DNA of 64,000 nucleotides from Bradyrhizobium icense (lineage in GTDB: Bacteria > Pseudomonadota > Alphaproteobacteria > Rhizobiales > Xanthobacteraceae), in contig NZ_CP016428.1 of the NCBI RefSeq assembly GCF_001693385.1, forward strand, positions 2,666,001 to 2,730,000, read 5' to 3'. A program made the translations under genes and the position numbers. The first letter of the stretch is position 1. Every line of letters starts with the position of its first letter. This document shows, in pieces, positions 44,248 to 54,800 of the stretch. The notes under the pieces are model-generated. The model was not told the origin of the DNA and did no database searches. It worked only from the letters and a program-made list of their open reading frames with translations.

Positions 44248-44775
44248 ATGCGTACTCATATCGCAATCTTGATTACGGCAGCGATGGCGCTGCCTGCATT
44301 CGCGCAGAAGAGCGCATCGGCCAACGAAGAGGCGAAGGCGACTTTCGTGGGCGGCAAGGGAGAGCAGATCGGAAAGGGCGAACTGGTGCAGATGCCAGGC
44401 GGTGTTCTGATCAAGGCCGAGCTGCGCGGATTGCCGCCGGGCGAACATGCCTTTCATATTCATGGAATCGGGAAATGCGAAACGAGCGATCAGTTCAAGA
44501 GCGCGGGAGATCACTTTGCGCCGCTCGGTCACAAGCATGGATATGCATCGGAAGGCGGCTATCACGCGGGAGACATGCCCAATCAGTTCGTTGGCCAGGA
44601 CGGCACGCTTCGCCTCAACGTGATCAACGCAAATGTAACGCTTGGTTCAGGCAAAAACTCGCTTCTCGATCAGGACGGATCGTCGCTGGTGATCCATGCG
44701 AAGCCGGATGACTACAAGAGCCAGCCTTCGGGAGATGCGGGCGACCGAATAGCTTGTGCTGTCATTGAGAAATGA
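44248..44775 (+). CDS. sodC: periplasmic Cu,Zn superoxide dismutase
   Basis: ATG 44248 follows AAGAGGTCAGC; a longer frame starts at 44041 without support. The 175-residue protein has a signal peptide (IAILITAAMALPAFAQ). It shows the SodC motifs: HAFHIHGIGKCE with two Cu-binding His and the disulfide Cys, GDHFAPLGHKHG and GYHAGDMPN with Zn and Cu ligands, SSLVIHAKPDDY with the last Cu His, and the closing GDAGDRIACAVI with the second disulfide Cys. It removes superoxide in the periplasm. It is a single gene, divergent from the GH15 scrap and convergent with the TRAP operon. Confidence 0.92.
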   Translation: MRTHIAILITAAMALPAFAQKSASANEEAKATFVGGKGEQIGKGELVQMPGGVLIKAELRGLPPGEHAFHIHGIGKCETSDQFKSAGDHFAPLGHKHGYASEGGYHAGDMPNQFVGQDGTLRLNVINANVTLGSGKNSLLDQDGSSLVIHAKPDDYKSQPSGDAGDRIACAVIEK

Positions 44776-44845
44776 GCGGCGACAGTGTATCGGGAGAACG
44801 CCTCTGTGCCGACAACCCGCGAATCGACTTAGTAGTGTGTGGTTG

Positions 44846-46186
44846 CTAACCCGGGCCGAAGAACAGATTGGGAAAATATAAAGCAATCTCGGGAAGCATG
44901 ATCACGATCAGCACGCCGACAAAGGTCACGAGCACGTACGGAATAACAGACCAATAGATGTCGCTCATCGTGACGTCAGGTGGTGCCACAGATTTCAAGT
45001 AGAACAGATTAAAGCCGAAGGGTGGTGTCATGTAGCCGATTTCCATCATGATGATGAAGATCACTCCGAACCAGATCGGGTCCCAACCGTTTGCCTGTAC
45101 GACCGGCAAGAAGACCGGGAGCGTGATCAGCATGATGCCGACAGGATCGAGCACCATGCCTAGGATCAGGAGTAGAAGGAGCATGAACGTGAGCGCGCCC
45201 CACTGGCCACCGGGAATCAGCGACATCATATGGTTCATCAGATCGCTGGCGCCCAGCGTGGTATAGGCGGTCGAAAACGCATGCGCGGCGAATAGGATCC
45301 ACATGATCAGCGCGGTCAACCTGAGCGTCTGCATCGCAGCGTCGGCCAGGACTGCGATGGAGAGCCGGCGATGAACCGCGGATGCGATCAGCGCGCCAAA
45401 CACGCCGAGCGCGGCTGCTTCGGTCGGCGTGGAGAAGCCTCCGAAGATCGCGCCAAGTACCAAGAGAACGATGAGCAGCGGCAAGAGGACCGCCTTTAGT
45501 GAATTGAGTTTCAGCGTCCAGTCGCCGCGTTCGTCCACCGGTAGCGCGGGTGCGAGCGAGGGCTGCAGCCACGCGCGCACGCCGATGTAGATCGACACGA
45601 GAACAAAAAGCAGGATCCCTGGACCGATGCCCGAAGCAAACAGCCGGCCGACCGAAACCTCGGTCAGCAGGGCATAGAGCACCATGAGGATCGAAGGCGG
45701 AATGAGAATTCCCCAACCCCCGCCGCAGTTGATCGCACCGACAGCGAGCCGCTTGTCATAACCGCGCTCCAGCATGCGCGGCAATGCGATAGTACCCATG
45801 GTCACGACGGCGGCGCCACTAATCCCGCTCATCGCCGCAAATATCGCGCAGATCGCAACTGTGCCGATCGCCAATCCGCCGCGGATGGCCCCGAACCAGA
45901 CGTGCATCATCCGGTACAAGTCATGCGCGACGCCCGATTTCTCGAGCAGCATGGCCATGTACACGTACATCGGAATTGCGATCAGTGTGAAACTCATCAT
46001 TGAGTCCCAGAACTTGGAGGCGACGATGTAGAATCCGACCGGGCCCATCGTGAAGTAAAGGAAGATGACCGAGATACCGCCGAGCGTGAACACAAGCGGC
46101 GTACCGAGGAAAAGGAAGAGCAGCAGTGAGCCGAAGAACAGGACTGTGAGAAGTTCGACTGACACGAGCAGCGTTCCAGGAGTCAA
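44846..46186 (-). CDS. dctM: TRAP transporter large permease (DctM)
   Basis: The 446-residue protein has about twelve helices and the DctM hallmarks: GTPLVFTLGGISVIFLYF, IPMYVYMAMLLEKSGVA, AAMSGISGAAVVTMGTIALP, GILIPPSILMVLYALLTEVS, TEAAALGVFGALI and IVIMLPEIALYFPN near the end. It forms the Na+-coupled channel of a TRAP uptake system. Its start overlaps the end of the small permease gene by four bases. The substrate cannot be told, but long DctM with this type of binding protein often serves organic acids. Confidence 0.92.
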   Translation of the reverse strand: MTPGTLLVSVELLTVLFFGSLLLFLFLGTPLVFTLGGISVIFLYFTMGPVGFYIVASKFWDSMMSFTLIAIPMYVYMAMLLEKSGVAHDLYRMMHVWFGAIRGGLAIGTVAICAIFAAMSGISGAAVVTMGTIALPRMLERGYDKRLAVGAINCGGGWGILIPPSILMVLYALLTEVSVGRLFASGIGPGILLFVLVSIYIGVRAWLQPSLAPALPVDERGDWTLKLNSLKAVLLPLLIVLLVLGAIFGGFSTPTEAAALGVFGALIASAVHRRLSIAVLADAAMQTLRLTALIMWILFAAHAFSTAYTTLGASDLMNHMMSLIPGGQWGALTFMLLLLLILGMVLDPVGIMLITLPVFLPVVQANGWDPIWFGVIFIIMMEIGYMTPPFGFNLFYLKSVAPPDVTMSDIYWSVIPYVLVTFVGVLIVIMLPEIALYFPNLFFGPG

Positions 46187-46725
46187 GGAGAGGGTTGGTC
46201 GTCGGCTTGTTTGCCGAAAATGTCGGGATCGTTGTCCAGCCCGTTAATGGTGCGGATATCCGAGACGAGGCGGACGAGCCCCTGCAGCAGCAATAAGACG
46301 CCGGCGATCGGAATGGCCAGCTTGACAGGCCAGATATGCGGGTTCCAGATGCTGTAAGAGGTCTCGAGACTCGCCGCCGAGTCCCACGCCATGTCGGCGG
46401 CCTGCCAGATCAGGACTCCGAGGAAGAGGAAGAACAGAAGCGAGGTCGCCAAATCTAACTTTGCCTTCTGAATGCGGCTGAGCTTTCCGTAGACTATATC
46501 GACATTGACGTGGGCGCGTTCGACCAGCAGGTAGCCGCCGGCGATGACCGCATAGACGCCGAAGATCAATTGCGCGAGCTCGGCGGTCCAGATTGCTGCG
46601 CTGCCGACCACGTAGCGCGTGATGACTTCGGCCAAAAGCAGCAGGAACATCGGTGCAATCAACGATGCGGCGAGCCGAGCTACCCACACGTTAGCAAGTG
46701 TGATTGCCCGCGCGATCTTCAGCAT
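46183..46725 (-). CDS. dctQ: TRAP transporter small permease (DctQ)
   Basis: The protein of about 180 residues has four membrane helices with the usual pattern (AASLIAPMFLLLLAEVITRY, LIFGVYAVIAGGYLLVERA, SLLFFLFLGVLIWQAADMAW, KLAIPIAGVLLLLQGLVRLV) and the HVNVDIVYGKL motif. ATG 46725 is preferred; ATG 46740 adds five residues. It couples the binding protein to DctM. The binding protein gene upstream ends 122 bases earlier. Confidence 0.88.
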   Translation of the reverse strand: MLKIARAITLANVWVARLAASLIAPMFLLLLAEVITRYVVGSAAIWTAELAQLIFGVYAVIAGGYLLVERAHVNVDIVYGKLSRIQKAKLDLATSLLFFLFLGVLIWQAADMAWDSAASLETSYSIWNPHIWPVKLAIPIAGVLLLLQGLVRLVSDIRTINGLDNDPDIFGKQADDQPSP

Positions 46726-46847
46726 GCTGTTACCTGACATTGTTCGGCAGCCGCAAAACGGCGGCGCGCACGGGTACACTTCCGCCACAACTGCGGAAAT
46801 GGGATAATCCCAAGCGTCGGCCGATGCCTTGGCTCAGATGCCTCGGC

Positions 46848-47903
46848 TCAAGTGTAACCGAGGTCGCTCATCAGCTTCGTCAGAGCCTGGCCGCCCTTTG
46901 CGGCGGTGTCACCCTTCGCAATCTCCTTCTTCAGAATGGCGTTCGATGCATCGGCCAATCTCTTGAGAACGTCGTCGGGAAAGCGGACGACCTCGACGTT
47001 CATCTTCTCTTTCCCGGTATTCAAAGAAATCGCTTCCTGGTGCAGGTACTCGACCGAGCGACGGAAGTACCGTTCCTCGACCAGCGAGATGAACTGCAGT
47101 CGCATATCGGCTGCCAGCTTGTCGAGGGCGGCGATGTTGATGATGTAGGCGTCGTTCGCAAAGCCCAGCGCCGGCTTCATGTGATACGGCGCCACTTCCC
47201 ACAGCTTCATTGACAGCGCACCGATTGCCGCGCCCCAATGGGCACCGTCGACGACGCCTGTCGCCAGCCCCTGATAGAGTTCCGGACCTGCGATTTGCTG
47301 CGGTGAAGCACCTGCAGCAGCCAAATACTCGAGCATTGTTCCGGTCGAACGGACCTTGAGCGAGCTCAGATCGGCGGCCGAGGTGATCTTCTTCTTTAGC
47401 ACGAGCTCGGTTGGGTAGGACTTATCGCCCATCATGATGACGCCCTTCGGGCGCAGCTGATCGTTGACCATCTTCTCGATGCCTAGATTTTTGGTCAGAT
47501 GCATCAGCTCCCAGCTCTCGCGGAGCGTGCCCGGCACGCCGTAGTACAGGCCCATCGCCTGCGCTTCACCGAGAATGTATGCCGGGGAAATCGTGCCCAT
47601 CGAGACGACTCCGCGGCGGACGATGTTGTAGATCTCGCGATCCTTCGCAATCTCGCCTGCGCCGTACAGCTCCAGCTTGAAGCGTCCTTCAGTACGTTCA
47701 TCCAGTTCCTTTGCGAGCACGCCTAGGCTGTCGTCGAACGAGCCCGATGCTTTGGGCCAGTGGGATTGCACTTTCCAGGTGATCTTCTCCTGCGCGTGCG
47801 CGACGGAGATGAATGCGGGGGCCGCAGCAACGGCAAGCGAGCCCTTGAGGACCTTACGTCGGTTAACGTTCTCGATTGGTGGGGACAAGGTCGTTCGCTC
47901 CAT
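46848..47903 (-). CDS. dctP: TRAP transporter substrate-binding protein (DctP)
   Basis: The 351-residue protein starts with a Tat-like signal (NRRKVLKGSLAVAAAPAFIS, cleaved after HAQ). It shows the DctP fold motifs KVQSHWPKASGS, FKLELYGAGEIAKDREIYNI, KKKITSAADLSSLKVRSTG with Arg-Ser-Thr-Gly (substrate carboxylate site) and GVVDGAHWGAAIGALSMKLW. It delivers an organic acid to the DctQM permease below. A twin-arginine signal suggests export in folded form, possible if it binds cofactor-free ligand in the cytoplasm; this is uncertain. Confidence 0.88.
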   Translation of the reverse strand: MERTTLSPPIENVNRRKVLKGSLAVAAAPAFISVAHAQEKITWKVQSHWPKASGSFDDSLGVLAKELDERTEGRFKLELYGAGEIAKDREIYNIVRRGVVSMGTISPAYILGEAQAMGLYYGVPGTLRESWELMHLTKNLGIEKMVNDQLRPKGVIMMGDKSYPTELVLKKKITSAADLSSLKVRSTGTMLEYLAAAGASPQQIAGPELYQGLATGVVDGAHWGAAIGALSMKLWEVAPYHMKPALGFANDAYIINIAALDKLAADMRLQFISLVEERYFRRSVEYLHQEAISLNTGKEKMNVEVVRFPDDVLKRLADASNAILKKEIAKGDTAAKGGQALTKLMSDLGYT

Positions 47904-48292
47904 TGATCTTGTGATGATGCGGACACGACGCCTAATTGTGGCAGTCGATCTATGTTTCGATGAGAAACGAAACTGGTCGTTCGGCGTTAGGTTCCTCGGC
48001 TACTTGCGGCGCATGCGCGCGGGTCCGAAGCCTGCTCCGCGGTGTGAGACCGTGCGAAGCCCGGAAACGAAATATTGTACGCAATCGGACCGAATATTCA
48101 GCGCCAGCAGCATCCCTAGCAGCGGTGGGCGGCGATGTGCACTGCACGTTCCTCTCAAAGCGCAGGGCCGGCGGATTTCAGGATCTTTTGAAGGGGCCCC
48201 CTCCCGCTGCGCGCCAAAGGAAACGAAGCCTGACTCCGAATGTTATCTGCGACAGCCAGCTCGTTGCTTTTCGGCGAGGGATCAGGAAGTCG

Positions 48293-50770
48293 ATGCGCCG
48301 CTCACCCGACTTGCAGGACAATCCTGCGGAGACGTCGAAGCGTTCAACGGACGAGCTCGCCAGGGGTGCTGATTGCGATCAGCGCGAACCCGCGGAGGTC
48401 TCCAAGCGGACCTTAGCCGAGCGGCCGAGCGACATCGATTCAGACGAAGCGGACCAGGCCCGACCCGAGCACGCGCACACCGCAATGGCTGTCCGGGGTC
48501 TGCTCATCGCCCTCATTGCCGACCTGACGGCACTACGACGTCGCATCCGGTCGCTGTGGAGGCGGGCGCGGGCAAAGCAGGGACGCGTGAAAGCAAGCCA
48601 CGGCGACCAGCGCATACGGAAGGAGGGGAGGGCAGTGCGGTGCGCTCCGGCGGTCGTTTCGTTCCTTAAAGGCGCCGTCACGTCGGCGCTAGTCACGGGA
48701 CTCGTGATCACGGGCGGTATCCTCTGGGCACTGCACGACACGCGCATCGCCGGCAAGTCGTTGCAACCCGGCTGGCCCTCGCTTGTGCTGGAGACCGCCG
48801 ACGGCCGGCCGCTCGGACGGACCGGCTCGCTCGCTGAAGAGGCGGTCCGAAGCGACTTCCCGGACGTGCTCGTCAATGCGGTAATAAGCGTCGAGGATCG
48901 CCGGTTCTACCAGCATCTCGGCATCGACCCGATTGGCATTATGCGCGCGGCGCGCGCGAACTTCGATGTCGGCGGGATTGTGGAAGGTGGCAGCACCATT
49001 ACGCAGCAGCTCGCCAAGTTGCGCCGCATCGTCGGCCGCGAGCAGACGATCGAACGCAAGCTGCGCGAAGCCTTTGCCGCACTTTGGCTCGACTTCCGCA
49101 TGGACAAGGACGCGATTCTCACCGAGTACCTGAACCGGATTTATCTTGGCGCAGGAGCCTACGGTGTCGCGGCGGCCGCTCGCATGTACTTCGACAAGCG
49201 GCCGGCCGAACTCACCTTGTCCGAAGCCGCGATGCTGGCCGGCCTGATCAAGGCGCCCTCGGAGTATAACCCCATTCGCAATCTTGAAGCGGCGCGTCAG
49301 CGGGCCGCACAGGTACTCGACGCGATGGTCGATGCCGGAGCGATCGACGCCAAGGCCGCCGCTGCAGCGAAGGCCGCGCCGGCCGAGGTGAAAGCCGTTG
49401 CGCAGTTTGCGCCTGCGACGTCATGGTTTGCCGACTGGATCGCCAAGCACGAGTTTCCGAGAGTGTCCGGTGCCGACACGCGCAGCATTAAAGTGCGTAC
49501 GACGCTGGTGCCGGAGTTGCAGCAGGCGGCCGAGCGGATCATTGCCGAGGCCTTCAGGGTTCCGCGGCGCGGCGGCCCCTCCCAGGCCGCGCTCGTCGCC
49601 ATGCGGCCGGACGGCGCCGTTCTCGCCATGGTTGGCGGGCGCGATTATGATCGGAGCCAGTTCAACCGCGCCGCTGACGCCCGTCGGCAACCGGGTTCCG
49701 CGTTCAAGCTGTTCGTGTGGCTCGCCGCGTTGCGCAGCGGTTATTCGCTCGATGACGTTGTCGATGCTTCGCCGATCCGGATCAAGGACTGGGAGCCCGG
49801 GAATTTTGGCGGACGCCGTTACGGCACCATGACGCTTGAGCAGGCCTTTGCGCACTCGGTCAATACCGCGGCGGTGCGGCTCGGAAACGAAGTCGGGGTG
49901 GATAAGGTGGTGACCGCAGCGCGGGATCTTGGGATTGATGCGCCGCTGCCAGCAGTGCCAAGTCTGGCGCTCGGCACTGCCGAGCTGACGCTCGTGGACC
50001 TCACTGGCGCCTTTGCATCGGTGCAGGCGGGCCGGCGGGCGGACCCGTTCGGTATCATCGCATTCGGTCCGGAGAAAGAAGGCCTACGTACACTGGGTAC
50101 ACCCACGGGCAAGGCGCTGGAGCATCACCACGAGCTGACGGCGCTCCTGCGCCGGGTTGTGACGAGCGGTACCGGCCGCAGCGCAGATTCCAGCGGCTTT
50201 GTCGCCGGAAAAACGGGTACCAGCCAGGATCATCGCGACGCCTGGTTCATAGGCTTCAACGAATCGCTGGTAATTGGGGTGTGGGTCGGCAATGACGACC
50301 ACTCGCCGATGCGGGGCGTGACCGGTGGGTCCGTGCCGGTGCAGATCTGGCGCCGCTTCGTCGAGGCGGCAGGAGCGGTGGCGTGGACGGGACCGCACAT
50401 TGCCGCAGAACCAACAGCCGCACCATTAGAGACCGCCGGCACGGACGACCGAGGCAATATGTCTGACCTCCTTGGATTCTCCGGCACCGCCATGCGTGTG
50501 TCGCCGGAATGCGATCGTGAGGCCTGCTCCGATGCTTACGAATCGTTCCGCGCGTCCGACTGCACGTATCAGCCGTATCAGGGCGAACGCCAAATATGCA
50601 ACATTCCGCCAGCGAGAGGTACGCCTGACGCATCGATGGCGCAGATCCCGGCCAACTCGTCTTGTAATGTCGGCGTATGCTCGCGCCGTTATCGTTCGTT
50701 CGACTCGACTGACTGCAGCTACCAGCCTTATGGGGGTGGTCCACGCCGGTTCTGCGACGCGGATCAATAG
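48293..50770 (+). CDS. class A penicillin-binding protein (PBP1-type) with two C-terminal BA14K-like repeats
   Basis: ATG 48293 has AGGAAG close upstream; the frame opens at 47936 but the added residues look non-coding. The 825-residue protein has a polar N-terminus, one membrane helix (about 121-147) and a glycosyltransferase domain (about 180-360) with catalytic Glu201 in SVEDRRFYQHLG and QQLAKLRRIVG. The transpeptidase domain (about 395-700) carries Ser469-Ala-Phe-Lys472, the SVN motif and KTGTSQD. After residue 740 two Cys-rich segments of about 35 residues follow (CDREACSDAYESFRASDCTY; SCNVGVCSRRYRSFDSTDCS), like the BA14K domain of rhizobial exported proteins. It polymerises and crosslinks peptidoglycan. 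Confidence 0.88.
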   Translation: MRRSPDLQDNPAETSKRSTDELARGADCDQREPAEVSKRTLAERPSDIDSDEADQARPEHAHTAMAVRGLLIALIADLTALRRRIRSLWRRARAKQGRVKASHGDQRIRKEGRAVRCAPAVVSFLKGAVTSALVTGLVITGGILWALHDTRIAGKSLQPGWPSLVLETADGRPLGRTGSLAEEAVRSDFPDVLVNAVISVEDRRFYQHLGIDPIGIMRAARANFDVGGIVEGGSTITQQLAKLRRIVGREQTIERKLREAFAALWLDFRMDKDAILTEYLNRIYLGAGAYGVAAAARMYFDKRPAELTLSEAAMLAGLIKAPSEYNPIRNLEAARQRAAQVLDAMVDAGAIDAKAAAAAKAAPAEVKAVAQFAPATSWFADWIAKHEFPRVSGADTRSIKVRTTLVPELQQAAERIIAEAFRVPRRGGPSQAALVAMRPDGAVLAMVGGRDYDRSQFNRAADARRQPGSAFKLFVWLAALRSGYSLDDVVDASPIRIKDWEPGNFGGRRYGTMTLEQAFAHSVNTAAVRLGNEVGVDKVVTAARDLGIDAPLPAVPSLALGTAELTLVDLTGAFASVQAGRRADPFGIIAFGPEKEGLRTLGTPTGKALEHHHELTALLRRVVTSGTGRSADSSGFVAGKTGTSQDHRDAWFIGFNESLVIGVWVGNDDHSPMRGVTGGSVPVQIWRRFVEAAGAVAWTGPHIAAEPTAAPLETAGTDDRGNMSDLLGFSGTAMRVSPECDREACSDAYESFRASDCTYQPYQGERQICNIPPARGTPDASMAQIPANSSCNVGVCSRRYRSFDSTDCSYQPYGGGPRRFCDADQ

Positions 50771-50880
50771 GGGCCAGGCAGCAAGGAAGCGCCCAGCGCA
50801 AGAAACTCGACGGCATGGGTGCTGCAAAAAACAATGGTGCCGGATCCTACATGAATCAATCCCGGACCACGGAATGAGCT

Positions 50881-51093
50881 ATGGCTTCCTTTGACAGGAT
50901 TGATCGGGCTAGAGCGGCATTCGACCGTCAGCAATGGGCCAGCGTCCTCGCCGAGCTGGCGGCGTCCGATCAGATATCGCCGCTCCAAGCCGACGATCGG
51001 CGCGCTCGACGAGGCCGCTCGCTGGGCGTTCTGGCTCAGCCTGTCTCATCTTCTCGCTGGCGAACCGGCGCACGGCGTCGAAAGGGTCTCCTA
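50881..51093 (+). pseudogene. TPR-type regulator remnant (N-terminal part)
   Basis: One frame begins SFDRIDRARAAFDRQQWASV, then LAELAASDQISPLQADD. A second frame continues ALDEAARWAFWLSLSHLLAG and EPAHG before a stop. This matches the first tetratricopeptide-like helices of LuxR/adenylate-cyclase-type regulators (LERAR-AAF-RR-W, ... EAAR-AFWL-LLLRGE). A segment between the two pieces is missing and the rest of the gene is absent. It runs directly into a methyltransferase remnant. Confidence 0.55.
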
Positions 51094-51095
51094 GC

Positions 51096-51790
51096 GGCCG
51101 CCCAACTCAAGCCGGGGAGCGTGTCCTCGAGGTTGCCTGCGGCACCGGAGTTGTCGCCCGCTCAGCGGCCAACGCTGTCGGGCCTACGGAGACCGTTGCC
51201 GGCCTCGACGTTAGTCCGGGAATGCTGACCAGGCCCGCAAGCAGGTCCCGTCCGGCAATTCGATCCATTGGTACGAGGCAAGTGCCGAAGCGATGCCACT
51301 GCCGGACGATTCCTTCGATGTCGTGCTATGCCAAATGGGACTGCAGTTCATGGCCAATAAACGGGCAGCCATTAGCGAAATGCATCGTGTTCTGGTGCCC
51401 GGCGGACGAGCGCTTGTTACTGTACCGGGACCAGAGCCCGATCTCTTTTCCGTCATGGGAGACGCGCTCGGTCGCCGAATCGGTTCCGGAAGTGGCGGCG
51501 TTCGAGCGCACCGCTTTTTCGCTCCACGACGAATCTGAGATCTGCAAGCTGTTGGAGGAGGCCGGCTTCGGCAGGGTAGAAGTGGAAGCCGCCACGGCCC
51601 GGCTCGAGGTACCTGAGCCGCGGGAATTTCTATGGCAATACCATTACTTCGACGCCGATGATCGGCGGGGTGATGAAGGTCGATGAAGCAACGCGAACCG
51701 CCTTCGAGCGGGAAGTGACGAACAAATGGCAACCGTTCCGGACCAACGGCGGCATGAATCTTGAAGTGCGGATCACAACCGCCATTGGCT
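51096..51790 (+). pseudogene. SAM-dependent methyltransferase gene with several frameshifts
   Basis: The SAM site TQAGERVLEVACGTGVVARS and GLDVSPGML lie in one frame. Then AMPLPDDSFDVVLCQMGLQF with MHRVLVPGGRALVTVPG lies in another. Then the C-terminal VAAFERTAFSLHDESEICKL, LLEEAGFGRVEVE, VPEPREFLWQYHYF and a last part with KVDEATRTAFEREVTNKWQP run in further frames. All parts are in the right order for a ubiE-like methyltransferase of about 270 residues. At least two frameshifts are needed to join them. Confidence 0.8.
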
Positions 51791-51860
51791 GGGCTAGCCT
51801 CGCCATGGTGGGATCACCGGCGCAGGGGGATCGTCTCCTCGCTCGCGCCGGTACCGTTGA

Positions 51861-54800
51861 TCAGCCAGTCAACTCGGCCGTGCGTCGTTCTTGTGGTGCC
51901 TCAACGTGCCTTGCGGCAAGCAGCGTGTAAGTTGCGGGAACGACGAACAGCGTAAACGCGGTTCCGATCAGTAGGCCGCTACCGATCACAAGGCCGATAT
52001 TGAAGCGCGAGACCGCTCCGGCTCCGCTGGCAAGGACGAGCGGTACAACCCCGAAGACCGTCGCCGCTGTCGTCATGAGGATCGGACGCAAGCGGACCGC
52101 GGCCGCCTCCTCAATGGCCTCGCGCTTGGATCTGCCCGCAAGCCGCAGGTCGTTGGCGAATTTGACGATCAGGATCGCATGCTTGCTGACAAGCCCCATC
52201 AACGTGACCAGACCAACCTGCGTGTAGATATTGATCGAGGCGCCGCCGAGTCCAATGAAGATGAAGAGCAGTGCGCCCGCAATCGACATCGGCACCGAAA
52301 CGAGGATGGTGAGAGGGTCCCGGAAGCTCTCGAACAGGGCCGCCAGCGAGAGGTAGATGGTCAGCAGGGCAAACGAGAAGGTCAGGAGGAAGCCGGTGGA
52401 TTCCTGAATGTACTGCCGGGAGAGACCGCTATAGTCCACACGATAGCCCTGCGGCAAAGTCTCCTTCGCGAGGTTAGTTAGGTACTGCAGTGCATCGGCT
52501 TGTGCGACGTTTGGCATTGCGACACCCTGGATCGTCGCACTGTTTAGCTGCTGGAAATGGTCCAGGGACTGCGGTACCGTTTTCGTGACAATACGCGCGA
52601 CCGACGAAAGGGGGACGGGAATCCCGTTCGTGTTGATCACATTGTAGTCGAGCACCTGGCCGGGATCTTGCCGGAGACTCTGCTTGACTTGCGGTATGAC
52701 CTTGTAGGAGCGGCGATCGAGCGAGAAGTAGTTGATGTAGCCACCGCTCAGCATGGTGGCCATCGAGCTGCCGATGTCAGCCATCCTTAAGCCGAGTTGC
52801 GCAGCCTTGTCCCGGTCGATCTCGACGATGGCTTGCGGGTTGTCGATCTTGAGCGTCGTGTCGAGAAAAATGAACAGGCCGCTCTGCCGCGCGCGCTGCA
52901 GGAATTCCTGGGCAATCGCGTTCAAGCGATCGAATGAATCCGTGGTCGTAAGCACGAACTGGACGGGCAGTCCCTGGCTGCCGGGCAGTGGAGGGAGCTG
53001 AAAGGCAGCGATACGCGCACCGGCCACATCATTGAGTCTGTCCTGCACAAGCGGCTGCAACTCGTTGCTAGTCCTTTCGCGCTCATCCCACGGCTTCAGC
53101 ACCATTCCGGCAATCGTGTTGCCGGGAGCGTCGATTTGAAAGACGTGTGCGGTCTCCGGGAACTCCTTGAAGATGTTGTAAACCCGCTCGGCATACAGGA
53201 GCTTCTGCGCCAGTGTGGCGTTCGGCGCCAACGTCGAGGAGGCGATGATCACGCCCTGGTCTTCCTGTGGCGCCAGCTCGCTCTTCGCGCCGGCGTAAAG
53301 GAAATAGATGCTGGACAATACCAGCCCGGCAAAGGTCAGGGTAACCGGCAAATAGTTGAGGCTCCCATGAAGCAACCGCCGGTATCGGCGACGAATAGAA
53401 TCGAAGACTCGGTCGATCAATTCAGTGAACCGGAATCCACGCCGCGCAGTCGTCTCCGGGGACCGCAACAGCCTCGAGCCCATCATGGGGGATAGCGTCA
53501 GCGCGACGACCGCGGAGATCGTCACTGCACCCGCAAGTGTGAAAGCGAACTCCGTGAACAGAGCGCCGGTCAGGCCGCTCTGGAAGGCGATAGGAACATA
53601 GACCGCGATAAGCACGACCGTCATGGCAATGATTGGCGTGCCAAGTTCGCGAGCGGCAAGAATTGCCGCCTGCATCGGCCGCTCTCCGCGCTCCAGATGC
53701 CTGTTCACGTTCTCGACGACGATGATTGCGTCGTCGACCACGAGGCCGATCGCCAGAACCAGTGCGAGAAGCGTCAGCAGATTGATGGAGTAGCCAAGCG
53801 CCAGCATCATCGTGAAAGTGCCGACCAGCGAGAGCGGTATGGCGACGGCGGCGATGAACACCGAGCGAAGGGAGCCGAGAAAGAGAAACACGACACAGTT
53901 GACGATGATCAGCGCCTCGACGAGCGTGCGGAGCACGTCATCAATCGCGCTGTTGACGAAGTCGGTTGAATCATAAACGATCTGGCCGCGAAGTCCGGTG
54001 GGAAGCTGGGCGACGATATCCGGAAACACCTTGTGCACGCCGGAAATGACCTCCAGCAGATTGGCGTTGGGCGCCACCTTGATGCCGATGTAGACGGCCG
54101 GCTTGGCGTCGAATGCAACCTGCGTGTCGTAACTGTCTGCGCCCAGAACGACATGCGCGACGTCCTTCAGGCGAACGATGGCGCCGCCGGAATGCTTCAA
54201 CACCAGATTGGCGAATTCCTCGCGTGAATGAAGTCCGGTGGTCGCCGAAAGATTCACCTGAACCATCTCGCCTTTGGTGGTGCCGAGGCCGGAGATGAAA
54301 TTGTTCTGCGCCAGCGCATTTCTGACGTCCGCCGGTGTCAGGCCGTACGCGGAAAGTTTTGCCGGATCGAGCCAAGCGCGCAGAGCGAAATTCTGGCCTC
54401 CGAGAATCTCGGCGGTTTGTACGCCGGGCAGGGCCTGAAGCCTGGGCTGAACGACCCGTGTCAGGTAGTCGGTGATCTGGTTGCGTTCCAGTACCTCGCT
54501 GTCGAAGCCCAGATACATGGCGTCGATCGTCTGCCCGATCTCGACGGTAAGGACTGGCCGCTGCGATCGCTCCGGGAGCTGGTTGAGTACCGAGCTGACT
54601 TTGGTATTGATCTCCGTGAGCGCCTTGTTGGGGTCGTAGTTCAGGCGGAGATTGATCGTGATTGTACTGACGCCGGTCGTGCTCTTGGAGCTCATGTAAT
54701 CGATGCCGTTCGCCTGCGCGATCGCGTTCTCGAGGGGAGTCGTGATGAAGCCGGACACCACGTCGGGATCGGCGCCGTAGTAGGTCGTTGTTACCGTGAT

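Noticed and set aside
47936..48292. N-terminal extension of the penicillin-binding protein
   Set aside because: The added 119 residues have non-coding character and overlap the promoter region of the divergent TRAP operon; ATG 48293 has a better ribosome site.
3864..51790. Explaining all frameshifts by sequencing error
   Set aside because: Some damage is nonsense (TGA at 11566, TAG at 14518), deletion or truncation, and several long genes are entirely intact; single-base indels (3864, 12777) remain possible errors.
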